Assembly (NCBI RefSeq): GCF_000011345.1
Contig: NC_004113.1
Location: 1,736,001-1,800,000 of the forward strand
DNA from: Thermosynechococcus vestitus BP-1
GTDB taxonomy: Bacteria > Cyanobacteriota > Cyanobacteriia > Thermosynechococcales > Thermosynechococcaceae
DNA length: 64,000 nucleotides
Reading direction: 5' to 3'
In this document: piece after piece, positions 52,646 through 61,891 of the stretch
Position numbering within the stretch: position 1 is the first letter of the stretch
Layout of the letters: each line of letters begins with the position of its first letter
Made by a program: the position numbers and the translations under genes
Notes under the pieces: model-generated
Databases searched by the model: none
Seen by the model: the letters and a program-made list of their open reading frames with translations, nothing else
Told to the model about the DNA's origin: nothing

Positions 52646-53550
52646 TCCTCATCCGGTTCATTTTCCAGCAGCGCTTTTGCCTCTAGGAGTTGCTCCCTGT
52701 GGGCTTCACTGAGCATCGGGTAGTGGAGGTTGAGGCTCGCCAGTTTTTGATAAATGAAGTGAGCCACCATCAGCCGCGCAAACCACTTATGATTGGCGGG
52801 AATAATGTGCCACGGTGCCCATTTGGTGCTGGTGTGGCGAAAGACATCGGCATAGGCTTGTTGGTAGTCATCCCAGTGGGCGCGATCGCGCACATCCTCA
52901 ATGGAAAATTTCCAGTTCTTTTCCGGGCGGCTAATCCGCTCTAAAAAGCGTTTCTTTTGCTCTGCTTTGGAGATATGCAAGAAAAACTTGAGGATGAGAA
53001 TGCCATTGCGTGTTAAGTAACGTTCGTAGTGATTAATGTCCTCAAAGCGCTCTTTCCAGATGTGCTTGGTCTTGGTTTCGGGGGGAAGTTGCTGGCGATT
53101 GAGTAAATCCGGGTGCACGCGCACCACAAGGACTTCTTCGTAATAGGAGCGATTAAAAATACCAATACAGCCTCGCTCGGGCAAGGCACGATTCGCTCGC
53201 CACAAAAAGTCATGATCCAATTCTTCGGCACTGGGGGCCTTAAAGCTGTAGACGCGGCAGGCTTGGGGGTTCAGGCCACTCATGACATGTTTGATCGTGC
53301 TGTCTTTGCCTGCTGCATCCATTGCCTGAAAAATAATCAGCAGCCCATAGATATTCTGGGCATAGAGCACATCTTGGTAGGCCGCGAGCTTCTTAATCCC
53401 CGCAGCAAGGAGTTCCTGGGCTTCGACTTTACTTTTGAGGCCAGCGGTATCGCCAGGATCGTAGTCCTTCCAGTGAAAATTTCCCCCCGCGGGAACAATG
53501 TAGCGATCGGGGTTAATTTCGTCGAGAAAATCTTGAGGAATCATGATCAA
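52642..53550 (-). CDS. ppk2: Polyphosphate kinase 2 family protein
   Basis: A 302-residue enzyme transferring phosphate between polyphosphate and nucleotides. Walker A is in [36 protein letters not shown] is the lid/Walker B region, and [18 protein letters not shown] follows. It is a one-domain PPK2; class I or III cannot be told by eye. Together with ppx at 23.6 kb it points to polyphosphate turnover. Confidence 0.93.
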   Translation of the reverse strand: MIMIPQDFLDEINPDRYIVPAGGNFHWKDYDPGDTAGLKSKVEAQELLAAGIKKLAAYQDVLYAQNIYGLLIIFQAMDAAGKDSTIKHVMSGLNPQACRVYSFKAPSAEELDHDFLWRANRALPERGCIGIFNRSYYEEVLVVRVHPDLLNRQQLPPETKTKHIWKERFEDINHYERYLTRNGILILKFFLHISKAEQKKRFLERISRPEKNWKFSIEDVRDRAHWDDYQQAYADVFRHTSTKWAPWHIIPANHKWFARLMVAHFIYQKLASLNLHYPMLSEAHREQLLEAKALLENEPDED

Positions 53551-53756
53551 GGAAAGATGCGGCAGAACTGTATCCTAGCCTAGATTCTCTCATTGTAGAA
53601 AAATCAAAAGATTTCACGTTGCTGGCTATCTTTAACAAATTGTATAAGGCAGGGGCAAAACGGAATTCTGTTTGTATGCTGTATCAGTAGGCGAGCGATC
53701 GCCCCCCATCGAATCATTTCCTGTCGTTTGCGTTTTGGACAGCCACCGTGGCTCCG

Positions 53757-54167
53757 ATGAAACCTCACAAACTGGATCTGGACGCCAGTTATCCCTGCCC
53801 CTGTCGCCGTCAGGGGGAGTTGATGCCAATTGCCCTCACAGAAGCTTTTGGCTGTCGGCGCTGTCAGCAAATTTTTGTTGTGCGTCCCGATGGCTATTCC
53901 ATTGAGCAGTTGGCAACCACCTATCCCTACAAACGAGCGTGGTATTGGACGGGCTTGCAGTGGAGTCAGTTGCAGCGGGGCTTCTCAGAAAGCTACTGGT
54001 ATTTCGCCATCGGTTTGAGCTTCTTTTTATTGATGCCTATTCTCCTCTGGCTGCCCTTACTTCTACAATTGTCCTTAAAACCTGAAGGGCTGCTATGGGT
54101 GATTGCCTCTCTGCTGATTGCACTAACGCCAGCATTTCTAGTCTGGATTGCCCTCTCCCGTCGTTGA
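53757..54167 (+). CDS. Small membrane protein with N-terminal zinc-ribbon-like cysteines
   Basis: A 136-residue protein. CPCR and CRRCQQIF give two cysteine pairs (residues about 14-37), followed by YPYKRAWYWTGLQWSQLQ and two adjacent membrane helices (FAIGLSFFLLMPILLWLPLL and GLLWVIASLLIALTPAFLVW). ATG 53757 is preferred to GTG 53748. No function is known to me. The proA-like gene follows after 13 bases. Confidence 0.8.
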   Translation: MKPHKLDLDASYPCPCRRQGELMPIALTEAFGCRRCQQIFVVRPDGYSIEQLATTYPYKRAWYWTGLQWSQLQRGFSESYWYFAIGLSFFLLMPILLWLPLLLQLSLKPEGLLWVIASLLIALTPAFLVWIALSRR

Positions 54168-54180
54168 ATGCTCTGTGGCT

Positions 54181-55356
54181 ATGTTGCCTGAGCCACTGAA
54201 GAGGGCGCGGGTCGCCAGTACATACCTCAGTCAAGCGAGCTATGCCCTCCGTCAGGAAGCCCTGAGGCACCTCATTGAGGAGTTGGCAACGGCAGAACCT
54301 CTCCTGTTGGAGCAAAATACTCTCGATCTCGAATCCAGCCGTGATCTAGCAGTGTCTCAGATTGTGCTTGGCTGGCTGCGGCTGACCCATGAGCGCCTGC
54401 AGCGGATTCGCCAGTGGCTAGAGCACCTCTACCATGCAGCAGATCCATGGCAGCAACCATTGCCGACGCGACCCGAGCGGTTTCAGTATGCCGTTCCCCT
54501 CGGAGTGGTGGCCTTAGTCTATGAAGGGCTACCTACTTTAAGCTTGATGCTGGCGGGCATGGCACTCAAAACAGGAAATGCCCTTGTGCTCTGGAGTGGT
54601 GAAAGTAGTCACTATACCGCTGGGGCGATCGCTACTCTCATCGAGGCCGCGTTGAGCAAAACCAGTCTGCCGAAAACCACTATTCAAACCCTCTCCCTTA
54701 GTCCGGCAAGTTGGCTTGGGGATCCCACTGCTGTTGATTTAGCCCTTGTCTATGGCCGCTCCCGCTTTGTCGCGGAGCAACGGGCTGCTGCTCGCTGTCC
54801 CTTGGTCTCTCTTTCCCTTGGTAATACCTATCTCGTTTGGGATGGTTCGGTGTCACCAGAGAGTGTCCTCAACTGTATTCAGCGCAGCCACCAGGCCAAT
54901 CCCGATCGCGCCCTTGCCATTGAAAAAGTGATTGTGCTCGCCAATGTCAATCCCTCCCATCTTGCCTTTGTGATCAATGAACTCAGCCAAGCAGGCTACA
55001 AACAGGGGGTCGATGAGCATTTACACCGCAACTATGCCGAAATTCCCCTTGTGGATGCCAGTGAGTGGCCGCTTCCCTACCTGGATCAACGCTTGGCGTG
55101 GCACTACGAAGAAGATCTCACCGCCGCAGTGAATTGGATTCACCAGTATGGCAGCGCCGCCAGTGGGATTATTGCCAGCAGCTACGAGGACTGCCGGGCC
55201 TTTTATCAGCAGGTGCAAACGCCCCTTGTATTTGTCAATCGCCCCCCCCAACTCGAGCGCTTGGATGCCTTGGCCCTTGGTGTGGCCGCAAAAGGACCGC
55301 AGCGAGGACTCTTTAGCCTTGCTCAGTTACTCAGCACCAAGCAGGTTTATCTCTAG
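54181..55356 (+). CDS. ProA-like (glutamate-5-semialdehyde dehydrogenase family) protein lacking the catalytic Cys
   Basis: A 391-residue ALDH-superfamily protein of the ProA group: RFQYAVPLGVVALVYEGLP is the N-terminal signature (ProA: PLGVIGVIYE...RPN), GNALVLWSGESSHY the next, and GLFSLAQLLSTKQVYL the end. The ProA catalytic block (ACNTVETLLV) is replaced by RALAIEKVIVL, so the Cys position is Ala (near residue 244). The RPN and RGG-type motifs are also altered. It is most likely an inactive or changed paralogue; cyanobacteria usually have a second, normal ProA. Confidence 0.8.
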   Translation: MLPEPLKRARVASTYLSQASYALRQEALRHLIEELATAEPLLLEQNTLDLESSRDLAVSQIVLGWLRLTHERLQRIRQWLEHLYHAADPWQQPLPTRPERFQYAVPLGVVALVYEGLPTLSLMLAGMALKTGNALVLWSGESSHYTAGAIATLIEAALSKTSLPKTTIQTLSLSPASWLGDPTAVDLALVYGRSRFVAEQRAAARCPLVSLSLGNTYLVWDGSVSPESVLNCIQRSHQANPDRALAIEKVIVLANVNPSHLAFVINELSQAGYKQGVDEHLHRNYAEIPLVDASEWPLPYLDQRLAWHYEEDLTAAVNWIHQYGSAASGIIASSYEDCRAFYQQVQTPLVFVNRPPQLERLDALALGVAAKGPQRGLFSLAQLLSTKQVYL

Positions 55357-55384
55357 GGGAGTCAAAGCTCAAATCTCTTCCGTC

Positions 55385-55966
55385 CTAGGTTGAACTCACG
55401 GGAAGAGGTGCTAGCCAACGCTCATTGCCTGTGGTTTCGACTTCTGTGAGCCAGCGTTGGTAATCGGCTACTAACTGCTGACTGAGGCGCTGTTTAATCG
55501 TTAAGAGAACGCTCTTGAGTAAGCCATTGCCAGTGGCTTCAAGAATCGGACGCGGTGTCAGATCCAAGGGAGGCGGAATATCTACGCCCACCTGCAAGTC
55601 CGCTAGACCGATTAAATCCGTACCGTTCACCGTGGCTTGGGGACACAGGTAGCCTTCGAGGGCTAGGTGAAAGCGGCGATTGATGTAGTCCACCCCGCGA
55701 ATTTCACAGCCGAGGGAGCGCAATTGTAAAGAGCCGTCACTATTGGCATGAACCGCTAAATCTACGGTGGGTTGCAAGCTAACCATGAGAAAGTTCAAGG
55801 GGCGCATCTTCAGGCGAAAGCGATCGCTCCCCAAAAATTCCACTCGCGTGGGATCCGTTAGGGCATAGACAAGCCGCTGGGGTTGACGCAGGTAGTGCTG
55901 TAAGGGAGCCGTGGGTGTTTCAATACTGAGGCGGACAGATTGGCTGGCCTTAAATTCTAAATACAT
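55385..55966 (-). CDS. DUF1997 protein
   Basis: A 193-residue protein of DUF1997, a family of cyanobacteria and plastids. FKASQSVRLSIE, then QPQRLVYALTDPTRVEFLG, and FLMVSLQPTVDLAV are recognisable. The fold resembles a lipid-binding START-like beta-sheet, but no function is known. It is convergent with the ProA-like gene. Confidence 0.86.
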   Translation of the reverse strand: MYLEFKASQSVRLSIETPTAPLQHYLRQPQRLVYALTDPTRVEFLGSDRFRLKMRPLNFLMVSLQPTVDLAVHANSDGSLQLRSLGCEIRGVDYINRRFHLALEGYLCPQATVNGTDLIGLADLQVGVDIPPPLDLTPRPILEATGNGLLKSVLLTIKQRLSQQLVADYQRWLTEVETTGNERWLAPLPVSST

Positions 55967-56038
55967 AGCACACCTAGCAAACGTTGCTTCTAATGTAACG
56001 AATTATTAAGGAAATCGGTAAAGGGTAAACCGAACCCC

Positions 56039-57682
56039 CTAGTCAGCCCAGCGGGTTTGCCGTCCCAGCCAAATCACCGGAATGAGACCCACGACCACCA
56101 GGGCCAAAGCACTTAGGGCCGCCTCAGGAAGTCGCTCATCAGAGGCAAGGCGGTAAACCTGTATTGCTAGGGTATCAAAGTTAAGGGGGCGAATCACCAA
56201 TGTTGCTGGCAATTCCTTCATCACATCCACAAAGACCATCAGGGCGGCGGTAAAAAGGCCGGGCACCATCAGTGGGAGGTGAATCGTGCCCAGAATATTC
56301 CAAGGCGATCGCCCTAGGGTCCGCGCCACCTCATCGAGAGAGGGGCGAATTTTCACCAGGCTAGCCTCCACACTGCCTAAGGAAACCGCCAAAAAGCGCA
56401 CCAAGTAGGCATAGATCAGTGCTGTGACCGTGCCACTGAGAATCAAGCCCACTTCCACCCCCCACAGGTGCTCAGTGACATCATTAATGACGTTGTCTAG
56501 CCACCCCAGGGGCATGAGAATCCCCACTGCAATCACTGTGCCTGGAATCGCATAGCCCATGGCAGCTATCTGGGTTCCCCAACGCACCCAAACCGTTGGC
56601 AGCAGACGTTGCCCATAGGCCAGCAGCAGGGCAATCCCCACCGCAAGGACGGCCGAGAGCGTCGCCAAAATGAGGCTGTGGCTGGCATGTTCTAAAAATT
56701 CGCGGCTCAGTTGCAATTGTTGGTAGCTGATGGCCAAGTAGAGCAGCAACCCGCCGGGGAGCAGGAGGCCAAAGAACACCGGTAGGGCACAGACTAGCCA
56801 AGCCAGAGCCGCCCGCCATCCCTTGAGCAGGTAGGGAATGGGGCGATCGCTGCCCCGACTGTAATAACGCGCCTTGCCCCGCGACCACTTTTCCACAAGC
56901 AGCAGGGCAAAAACAATGACCACCAACACTGAAGCCAACTGGGCCGCTGCCACGCGATCGCCCATGCCGAACCAGGTGCGGTAAATTCCTACGGTGAAGG
57001 TATCGACACCAAAGTACTGTACGGTACCAAAATCATTGAGGGTTTCCATGAGGGCGAGGCTCGTACCCGCAGCGATCGCCGGCCGCGCAAGGGGCAATGC
57101 CACTGTCCAAAAACTACGCCAAGGTCCACAGCCAAGGGAACGACTGGCCTCTAAGCTACAGGTGGCCTGCTCCAAAAATGCTACTCGTGCCAAGAGAAAA
57201 ACATAGGGATAAAGAACGAGGGTGAGCAGGGCGATCGCCCCGCCAAGGGAGCGGATATTGGGAAACCAATAGTCACCATAACCCCAGCCCGTTAGTTCCC
57301 GTAGCCATGCCTGAATCGGACCTTCAAAGGCAAAAAATTCCGTATAGGTGTAGGCCAAGACATAGGCGGGTGCCGCCAAAGGGGTCAGCAGCAGCCATTG
57401 CCACCAGCGCACACCCCAAAATTGACAGTTGGTAACCAACCATGCCGTACTGACCCCAATGACCACAACGCCTATCCCCACGCCCAACATCAACCAGAGG
57501 GAGTTCAACAGGTAGTCGGGCAAAACCGTTGTTGCCAAATGCTGCCAAGTGTTATCCGTATTAACAAAAACTTGGCTGAGAATGACAAGAATGGGCACGG
57601 CAATCACAAGGGCAATCAGCCACGCCAGTAGCTCCCAAGGTTTTAGCCGAACCCACCGAGGTAGGCTTAGGGACTTCAACAC
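56039..57682 (-). CDS. futB: Iron(III) ABC transporter permease (FutB type)
   Basis: A 547-residue double permease with two BPD_transp_1 modules and about 12 membrane segments. EAA loops are EASRSLGCGPWRSFWTVALP (first) and DEVARTLGRSPWNILGTIHL (second). This is typical of FutB/FbpB in cyanobacteria. The true start is GTG 57682, placed right behind GGAGGTCGAACC; the longer frame from 57706 lacks a site. It lies downstream of nadC on the same strand (42 bases). Confidence 0.87.
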   Translation of the reverse strand: MLKSLSLPRWVRLKPWELLAWLIALVIAVPILVILSQVFVNTDNTWQHLATTVLPDYLLNSLWLMLGVGIGVVVIGVSTAWLVTNCQFWGVRWWQWLLLTPLAAPAYVLAYTYTEFFAFEGPIQAWLRELTGWGYGDYWFPNIRSLGGAIALLTLVLYPYVFLLARVAFLEQATCSLEASRSLGCGPWRSFWTVALPLARPAIAAGTSLALMETLNDFGTVQYFGVDTFTVGIYRTWFGMGDRVAAAQLASVLVVIVFALLLVEKWSRGKARYYSRGSDRPIPYLLKGWRAALAWLVCALPVFFGLLLPGGLLLYLAISYQQLQLSREFLEHASHSLILATLSAVLAVGIALLLAYGQRLLPTVWVRWGTQIAAMGYAIPGTVIAVGILMPLGWLDNVINDVTEHLWGVEVGLILSGTVTALIYAYLVRFLAVSLGSVEASLVKIRPSLDEVARTLGRSPWNILGTIHLPLMVPGLFTAALMVFVDVMKELPATLVIRPLNFDTLAIQVYRLASDERLPEAALSALALVVVGLIPVIWLGRQTRWAD

Positions 57683-57724
57683 GGTTCGACCTCCGAAAAC
57701 AGGCACTCACTTTCTCAAAAAGGC

Positions 57725-58591
57725 TCAAAGAATCGTCAAACTAAAATCTAGCCAGGGCGATCGCGTGATCATGGCACTGGTAGAAATGTAGTCCACCCCC
57801 GTCAAGGCCACTGGTCGCAGGGTTTCTAGGGTGATATTGCCAGAGGCCTCAATTTTAATGTGGGGGGCTTCAGCGCGGATCATCGCCACTGCTTGGGTCA
57901 TCTCTGGAATCGGCATATTGTCGAGCATGATCACATCTACCCCAAGGAAAAGGGCTTCGCGCACCTGCTCAAGGGTTTCGGTTTCCACCTCAATGGCCAA
58001 GGGAAAGGGACTGGCTTGGCGAACTTTTTCAACCGCGGCGGTGATGCCCCCTGCCGCCACAATGTGGTTATCCTTAATCAGGATCGCATCGTCAAGGCCA
58101 AAGCGATGGTTCACACCGCCCCCCACAGCCACCGCATATTTTTCTAGCAGACGCAGTCCGGGCGTTGTTTTGCGGGTATCTACGAGTTGGGTCGGCAAAT
58201 CGGCAATTGCTTGGACGTAGGTATGGGTGAGGGTGGCAATGCCACTGAGGCGCATCAAGCAATTGAGGGCGAGCCGTTCACCCAGGAGTAATGTTTCTAG
58301 GGGAGCGGCAATCCGGGCAACAATGGTCGGCTCCTCACAAATGGCGCCCTCGGCCTGCTCGTAGGTGAACACTACCGCTGTGGTCAGGCGCTGGAAAACT
58401 CGCTCCACGATGGGCAGACCGGCAATGACCCCCTGACTTTTGAGACGGATATGGGCTTTTCCTTGGCGATCTTGGAGATGCAGGGCTTGAGTGGTGCGAT
58501 CGCCCCGACCAATATCCTCCTGCAACCATTGATCCAGGAGGGGATCCAAAACAGACCACGGCGGTAAATAGGCAGAGACCCTAGGATTCAT
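57725..58591 (-). CDS. nadC: Nicotinate-nucleotide pyrophosphorylase (carboxylating)
   Basis: A 288-residue enzyme joining quinolinate and PRPP in NAD synthesis. [31 protein letters not shown] and [20 protein letters not shown] are the three signatures, and [14 protein letters not shown] and [11 protein letters not shown] complete it. Its start overlaps the trpD stop by 11 bases. Both use PRPP. Confidence 0.96.
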   Translation of the reverse strand: MNPRVSAYLPPWSVLDPLLDQWLQEDIGRGDRTTQALHLQDRQGKAHIRLKSQGVIAGLPIVERVFQRLTTAVVFTYEQAEGAICEEPTIVARIAAPLETLLLGERLALNCLMRLSGIATLTHTYVQAIADLPTQLVDTRKTTPGLRLLEKYAVAVGGGVNHRFGLDDAILIKDNHIVAAGGITAAVEKVRQASPFPLAIEVETETLEQVREALFLGVDVIMLDNMPIPEMTQAVAMIRAEAPHIKIEASGNITLETLRPVALTGVDYISTSAMITRSPWLDFSLTIL

Positions 58592-59600
58592 TGGAGAGCG
58601 TCACCAATGCCTGTAGCTTGTCCCAGGCCGCGCCACTGGCCAGAATCGCTTTTGCGCGATCGACCCCTTCCCACCAATTCTCCACTGCTGCGGCCACATA
58701 GAGGGCTAAGGCCGCATTGAGCGCTACCACATTCTGCTGGGCACTTGTGCCCTTTCCCTGAAGAACGTGGGTGAGAATTGCGGCATTGGTCTGGAGATCT
58801 CCCCCAGCGAGATCCCGCAGGGGTGCACTGGCAAGTCCCAAGGCTTGGGGATCCAGGACTTCTTGGCGCAGGGACTCCTCAGGGCCGCTAAACATCACTA
58901 GATCGGTCATATTGCCCAGGGTAGCTTCATCCACCCCTTCACGGCCATAGAGGACAATCCCCCGTTGGCGTCCAAGACGTTGTAGGGTACCGGCCACCGC
59001 TTCAAGATAGCGATCGCTAAAAATCCCAATTACCTGTCCTGTGGGATAGAGCGGATTCACCAAAGGGCCAAGCAGGTTAAAGACGGTGCGAGTTTTCAGG
59101 GTACGCCGCAGGGGAGCGACGGCCTTCATGGCTGGATGCCAACCGGGGGCAAAGAGGAACGTAATCCCCACTTCCTTGAGTAAAAAGGCAGGATCACTGT
59201 GGGCAAGGTTGACCCCAAGGGTCTCAAGGACATCGGCGGAACCCACCCGACTGGAGACCGAGCGATTGCCATGCTTGGCCACTTTGACCCCCGCTGCTGC
59301 CACGACAAAGGCCACTGCTGTGGAGATATTAAAGGTACCAGCGCGATCGCCCCCCGTGCCGCAGGTATCAATGAGGGGTTCGGCTAAATTTAGCGGTGCA
59401 CCTGCGGATTGAGCCAACAATACATTGGCCATCCCCGTCAGTTCCTCAACCGTTAGCCCCTTGAGCTGTAATGCCGTAAGAATAGCACCGGAGAGGGCAT
59501 CGGGAATTTCTTCTGCCAGCCATCCTTGCATTAACTGAGCCGCCTGCTCTTGGGTCAGGGCTTGGCGATCAAGGAGTTGTTGGAGCAGGTCAGACCACAT
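58581..59600 (-). CDS. trpD: Anthranilate phosphoribosyltransferase
   Basis: A 339-residue enzyme for the second tryptophan step. [18 protein letters not shown] binds PRPP, and [20 protein letters not shown] follows. [14 protein letters not shown] appears as [14 protein letters not shown]. It overlaps nadC by 11 bases at its 3' end. It is not linked to trpE in this genome region. Confidence 0.96.
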   Translation of the reverse strand: MWSDLLQQLLDRQALTQEQAAQLMQGWLAEEIPDALSGAILTALQLKGLTVEELTGMANVLLAQSAGAPLNLAEPLIDTCGTGGDRAGTFNISTAVAFVVAAAGVKVAKHGNRSVSSRVGSADVLETLGVNLAHSDPAFLLKEVGITFLFAPGWHPAMKAVAPLRRTLKTRTVFNLLGPLVNPLYPTGQVIGIFSDRYLEAVAGTLQRLGRQRGIVLYGREGVDEATLGNMTDLVMFSGPEESLRQEVLDPQALGLASAPLRDLAGGDLQTNAAILTHVLQGKGTSAQQNVVALNAALALYVAAAVENWWEGVDRAKAILASGAAWDKLQALVTLSNES

Positions 59601-59667
59601 TGAACCTTGTAGGCAGAGAATCGAGACGTGATTAGACTGAACTCGTCTGAATTAGACTGAATTGAAC

Positions 59668-60033
59668 TTAATTGAGTTGTTGCTGGCGCTGACGTGCCTG
59701 CCAATAGTGCATCGGTAAGCAAAGCAGCGAAGAGACGGTCAGCAAAAAGGCCAAGAGTGCGGTGATTTTGCACATTTGACCCAAATCCGTACCTTCTAAT
59801 GGTACAGCGATTTGCAGTCCCCGCGCACCACAATAGACGAGCCAATAGACAAAGATCATCCGCCAAAGGGTTTCACCATAGGCTTCTTGGGGAGAATACT
59901 CCCGCAGCGGAAATTGTTTTTCCTCTTGATAGGCCCGGTACAAGAGCCAGCTTAAGCCACTCAGGGCGGCGATCGCTGAGGCAATTAACATTCCCACAGA
60001 CCAAGAAGCAGCACCGATCATTCTTGCTTGCAA
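59668..60033 (-). CDS. Small membrane protein of unknown function
   Basis: A 121-residue protein with three hydrophobic segments (about residues 12-31, 58-77 and 85-108), the second containing MIFVYWLVYCGARGL. Acidic/basic loops lie between. The intergenic stretch to trpD holds an 11-base direct repeat (ATTAGACTGAA, 59633 and 59652). I recognise no family. Confidence 0.65.
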   Translation of the reverse strand: MQARMIGAASWSVGMLIASAIAALSGLSWLLYRAYQEEKQFPLREYSPQEAYGETLWRMIFVYWLVYCGARGLQIAVPLEGTDLGQMCKITALLAFLLTVSSLLCLPMHYWQARQRQQQLN

Positions 60034-60117
60034 CTCCTGCTCATCAACAGATCGTTCTTCAGTCTAGGGGAGTGATTTAGCAACGATGACAATTGCTAAC
60101 AATTTGAAATTTTTACG

Positions 60118-61599
60118 TCAACATAATTTACAAATGCCCCTGAGGTTCAGGTGAGCCATGACGGTTTTGGTCAATTCATCCAGTGCAACAGTCCGTTGCT
60201 CGCCATAGTGGGGAATTGCTGTCGGTAGAGGCGGCAGTTGGCGGCGCGATCGCAACCCATTGAGCCAATGGCGACGCCAAGGACCGTTTTCCAGTAGCCC
60301 ATGGAGATACGTGCCCCAAAGTGTGCCCGCTCTGTTAACAAGCCCCAGTTCTGGGGCAGCAAAAAGGGGGTGCCAACCTTGGCGATCACCAGTGTATTCA
60401 CTTTGGCCTTGGTGAATTTCATAGCCCAGGATTGGCTCAGGACAGTTGAAATACAGCGATTGGGTTTGCTGTTGCTGGGTACATTTGGTTGGCCCCAATT
60501 GGGTGTGCAGCGGCATGAGGCCCAATCCTTCATAGGTGCCGGGACATCCCTCTAAGCCTAGGGGATCGCTGATGGCGGTCCCCAACATCTGCCAACCGCC
60601 GCAAATGCCGAGAATCGTTCCCCCTTGGGCAGCGTAGGTTTTGAGTTGCTCGGCCATCCCCGTTTCCCGTAGCACCTGAAGATCGGCAATGGTCGTTTTC
60701 GTCCCCGGCAAGATCACGGCATCGGGTCGCCCGAGGGGACGATGGGGGGGCAAAAACTCAACAGCAACGCTGGGTTCTGCCAGGAGAGGATCAATGTCGG
60801 TAAAGTTGGCAATCCGCGGCAGTCGAATCACCGTAATTTTCAGGTCTGCCCCTTGGCGTTGCGGACGGGGATCCCAAAGGTCAAGGGAATCTTCGGCAGC
60901 GTAGTGGCGCTCGAGCCATGGAATCACCCCTAAAACGGGTACGCCCGTGGTCTCCTCTAGCCATTGCAAGCCACTGTCAAGGAGCGATCGCTGGCCGCGA
61001 AATTTATTAATCACGATCCCCTGAATCAACGCCCGCTCAGCGGGCTCCAGGAGCATCAATGTGCCGACAATGTGGGCAAACACACCACCGCGATCAATAT
61101 CGGCCACAAGAATAGTCGGTGCCCCAAGATATGTGGCCACCCGCATGTTGGTGAGATCGCGGTGCTTAAGATTGATTTCTGCGGGTGACCCTGCCCCCTC
61201 ACACACAATCCAGTCAAACCGTTGCTGGAGATCTGCCAGGGCCTCTGTAATTGCCTGCCAACCCCGCTCAAAATAGTCCCGATAGTAGTCGGCCGCTCGG
61301 GTAACACCCACCACCTGCCCCCTAAGGATCACTTGGGAGGTCATGTTGCCTTGGGGCTTGAGGAGAATTGGGTTCATTGCCACTTCGGGTTCTATCCCTG
61401 CCGCCCAGGCCTGCATTGCTTGGGCATAGCCAATTTCGCCACCTTCACGGGTGACGTAGGCATTCAAGGCCATATTTTGTCCCTTAAAGGGAGTGACGCG
61501 GTAGCCCTGCTGAGCCAGCCAACGACAAATCACTGCTGCGAGGAGAGATTTACCCGCATGGGAGGTGGTTCCCACCACCATCAGGGATTTAGCCTTCAT
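60118..61599 (-). CDS. cobQ: Cobyric acid synthase
   Basis: A 493-residue glutamine-dependent amidotransferase that amidates adenosyl-cobyrinate diamide. The N-terminal ATP site is MVVGTTSHAGKSLLAAVICR, followed by NPILLKPQG, ILVADIDRGGVFA, LPGTKTTIADL and the glutaminase Cys in LGICGGWQMLG. The C-terminus has GYEIHQGQSEY. No other cobalamin gene is adjacent. An IS200/IS605 remnant begins about 13 bases upstream of its start, and no cobalamin riboswitch is seen. Confidence 0.96.
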   Translation of the reverse strand: MKAKSLMVVGTTSHAGKSLLAAVICRWLAQQGYRVTPFKGQNMALNAYVTREGGEIGYAQAMQAWAAGIEPEVAMNPILLKPQGNMTSQVILRGQVVGVTRAADYYRDYFERGWQAITEALADLQQRFDWIVCEGAGSPAEINLKHRDLTNMRVATYLGAPTILVADIDRGGVFAHIVGTLMLLEPAERALIQGIVINKFRGQRSLLDSGLQWLEETTGVPVLGVIPWLERHYAAEDSLDLWDPRPQRQGADLKITVIRLPRIANFTDIDPLLAEPSVAVEFLPPHRPLGRPDAVILPGTKTTIADLQVLRETGMAEQLKTYAAQGGTILGICGGWQMLGTAISDPLGLEGCPGTYEGLGLMPLHTQLGPTKCTQQQQTQSLYFNCPEPILGYEIHQGQSEYTGDRQGWHPLFAAPELGLVNRAGTLWGTYLHGLLENGPWRRHWLNGLRSRRQLPPLPTAIPHYGEQRTVALDELTKTVMAHLNLRGICKLC

Positions 61600-61611
61600 C
61601 GTATTGCGTGC

Positions 61612-61886
61612 TGGAGACCTCTGCCTTCAAGCAGGGGAGAAAGGCCCCGCCTCCGTTGAGTTTTTGTGACAAACTCCTTATAGTAAAATGTAAAGCATAA
61701 AGTTGCGTTGACCGTGACCTTAACGCAGTCATTACAATTTTGGCGGCCGGGCAGGCCGTGACCGCAGGGGGAGATGGTGTCAGACCTGTTCAAGTTTCGC
61801 TTTGTTCGGGCGACTGTCTGTAAAGCGTGAACCATCCCGATGCCTCTGGGGTTAGAAATCCCCTGACTTCAGGAGAGGGAGGAGGT
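61612..61886 (+). mobile_element. Deletion remnant of an IS200/IS605-family element
   Basis: The left end has the hairpin CCTCTGC-cttcaa-GCAGGGG (61618-61637), followed by the leader-like TTTTTGTGACAAACTCC. The right end has GGGG-ttagaaat-CCCC and CCTG-actt-CAGG (61847-61873). Between them only the last 40 codons of tnpB survive. Subterminal hairpins of this kind mark IS200/IS605 elements. The exact outer limits are not fixed because these elements make no target duplication. tnpA and most of tnpB are missing, so it cannot move by itself but might be moved in trans. Confidence 0.75.
61701..61823 (+). pseudogene. tnpB: tnpB C-terminal fragment
   Basis: Forty codons and a TAA encode the end of TnpB: CVDRDLN (the third RuvC acidic motif) then ILAAGQAVTAGGDGVRPVQ and the final LCSGDCL. 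An in-frame TAA lies just upstream, so the rest of the gene is gone. In intact elements this region also encodes the omega RNA. Confidence 0.85.
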
Positions 61887-61891
61887 GAACC

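Noticed and set aside
61600-61890. Cobalamin riboswitch upstream of cobQ
   Set aside because: Expected for a B12 gene, but no cobalamin-box blocks are present on the minus strand; the segment is explained by IS200/IS605 ends and a tnpB tail.
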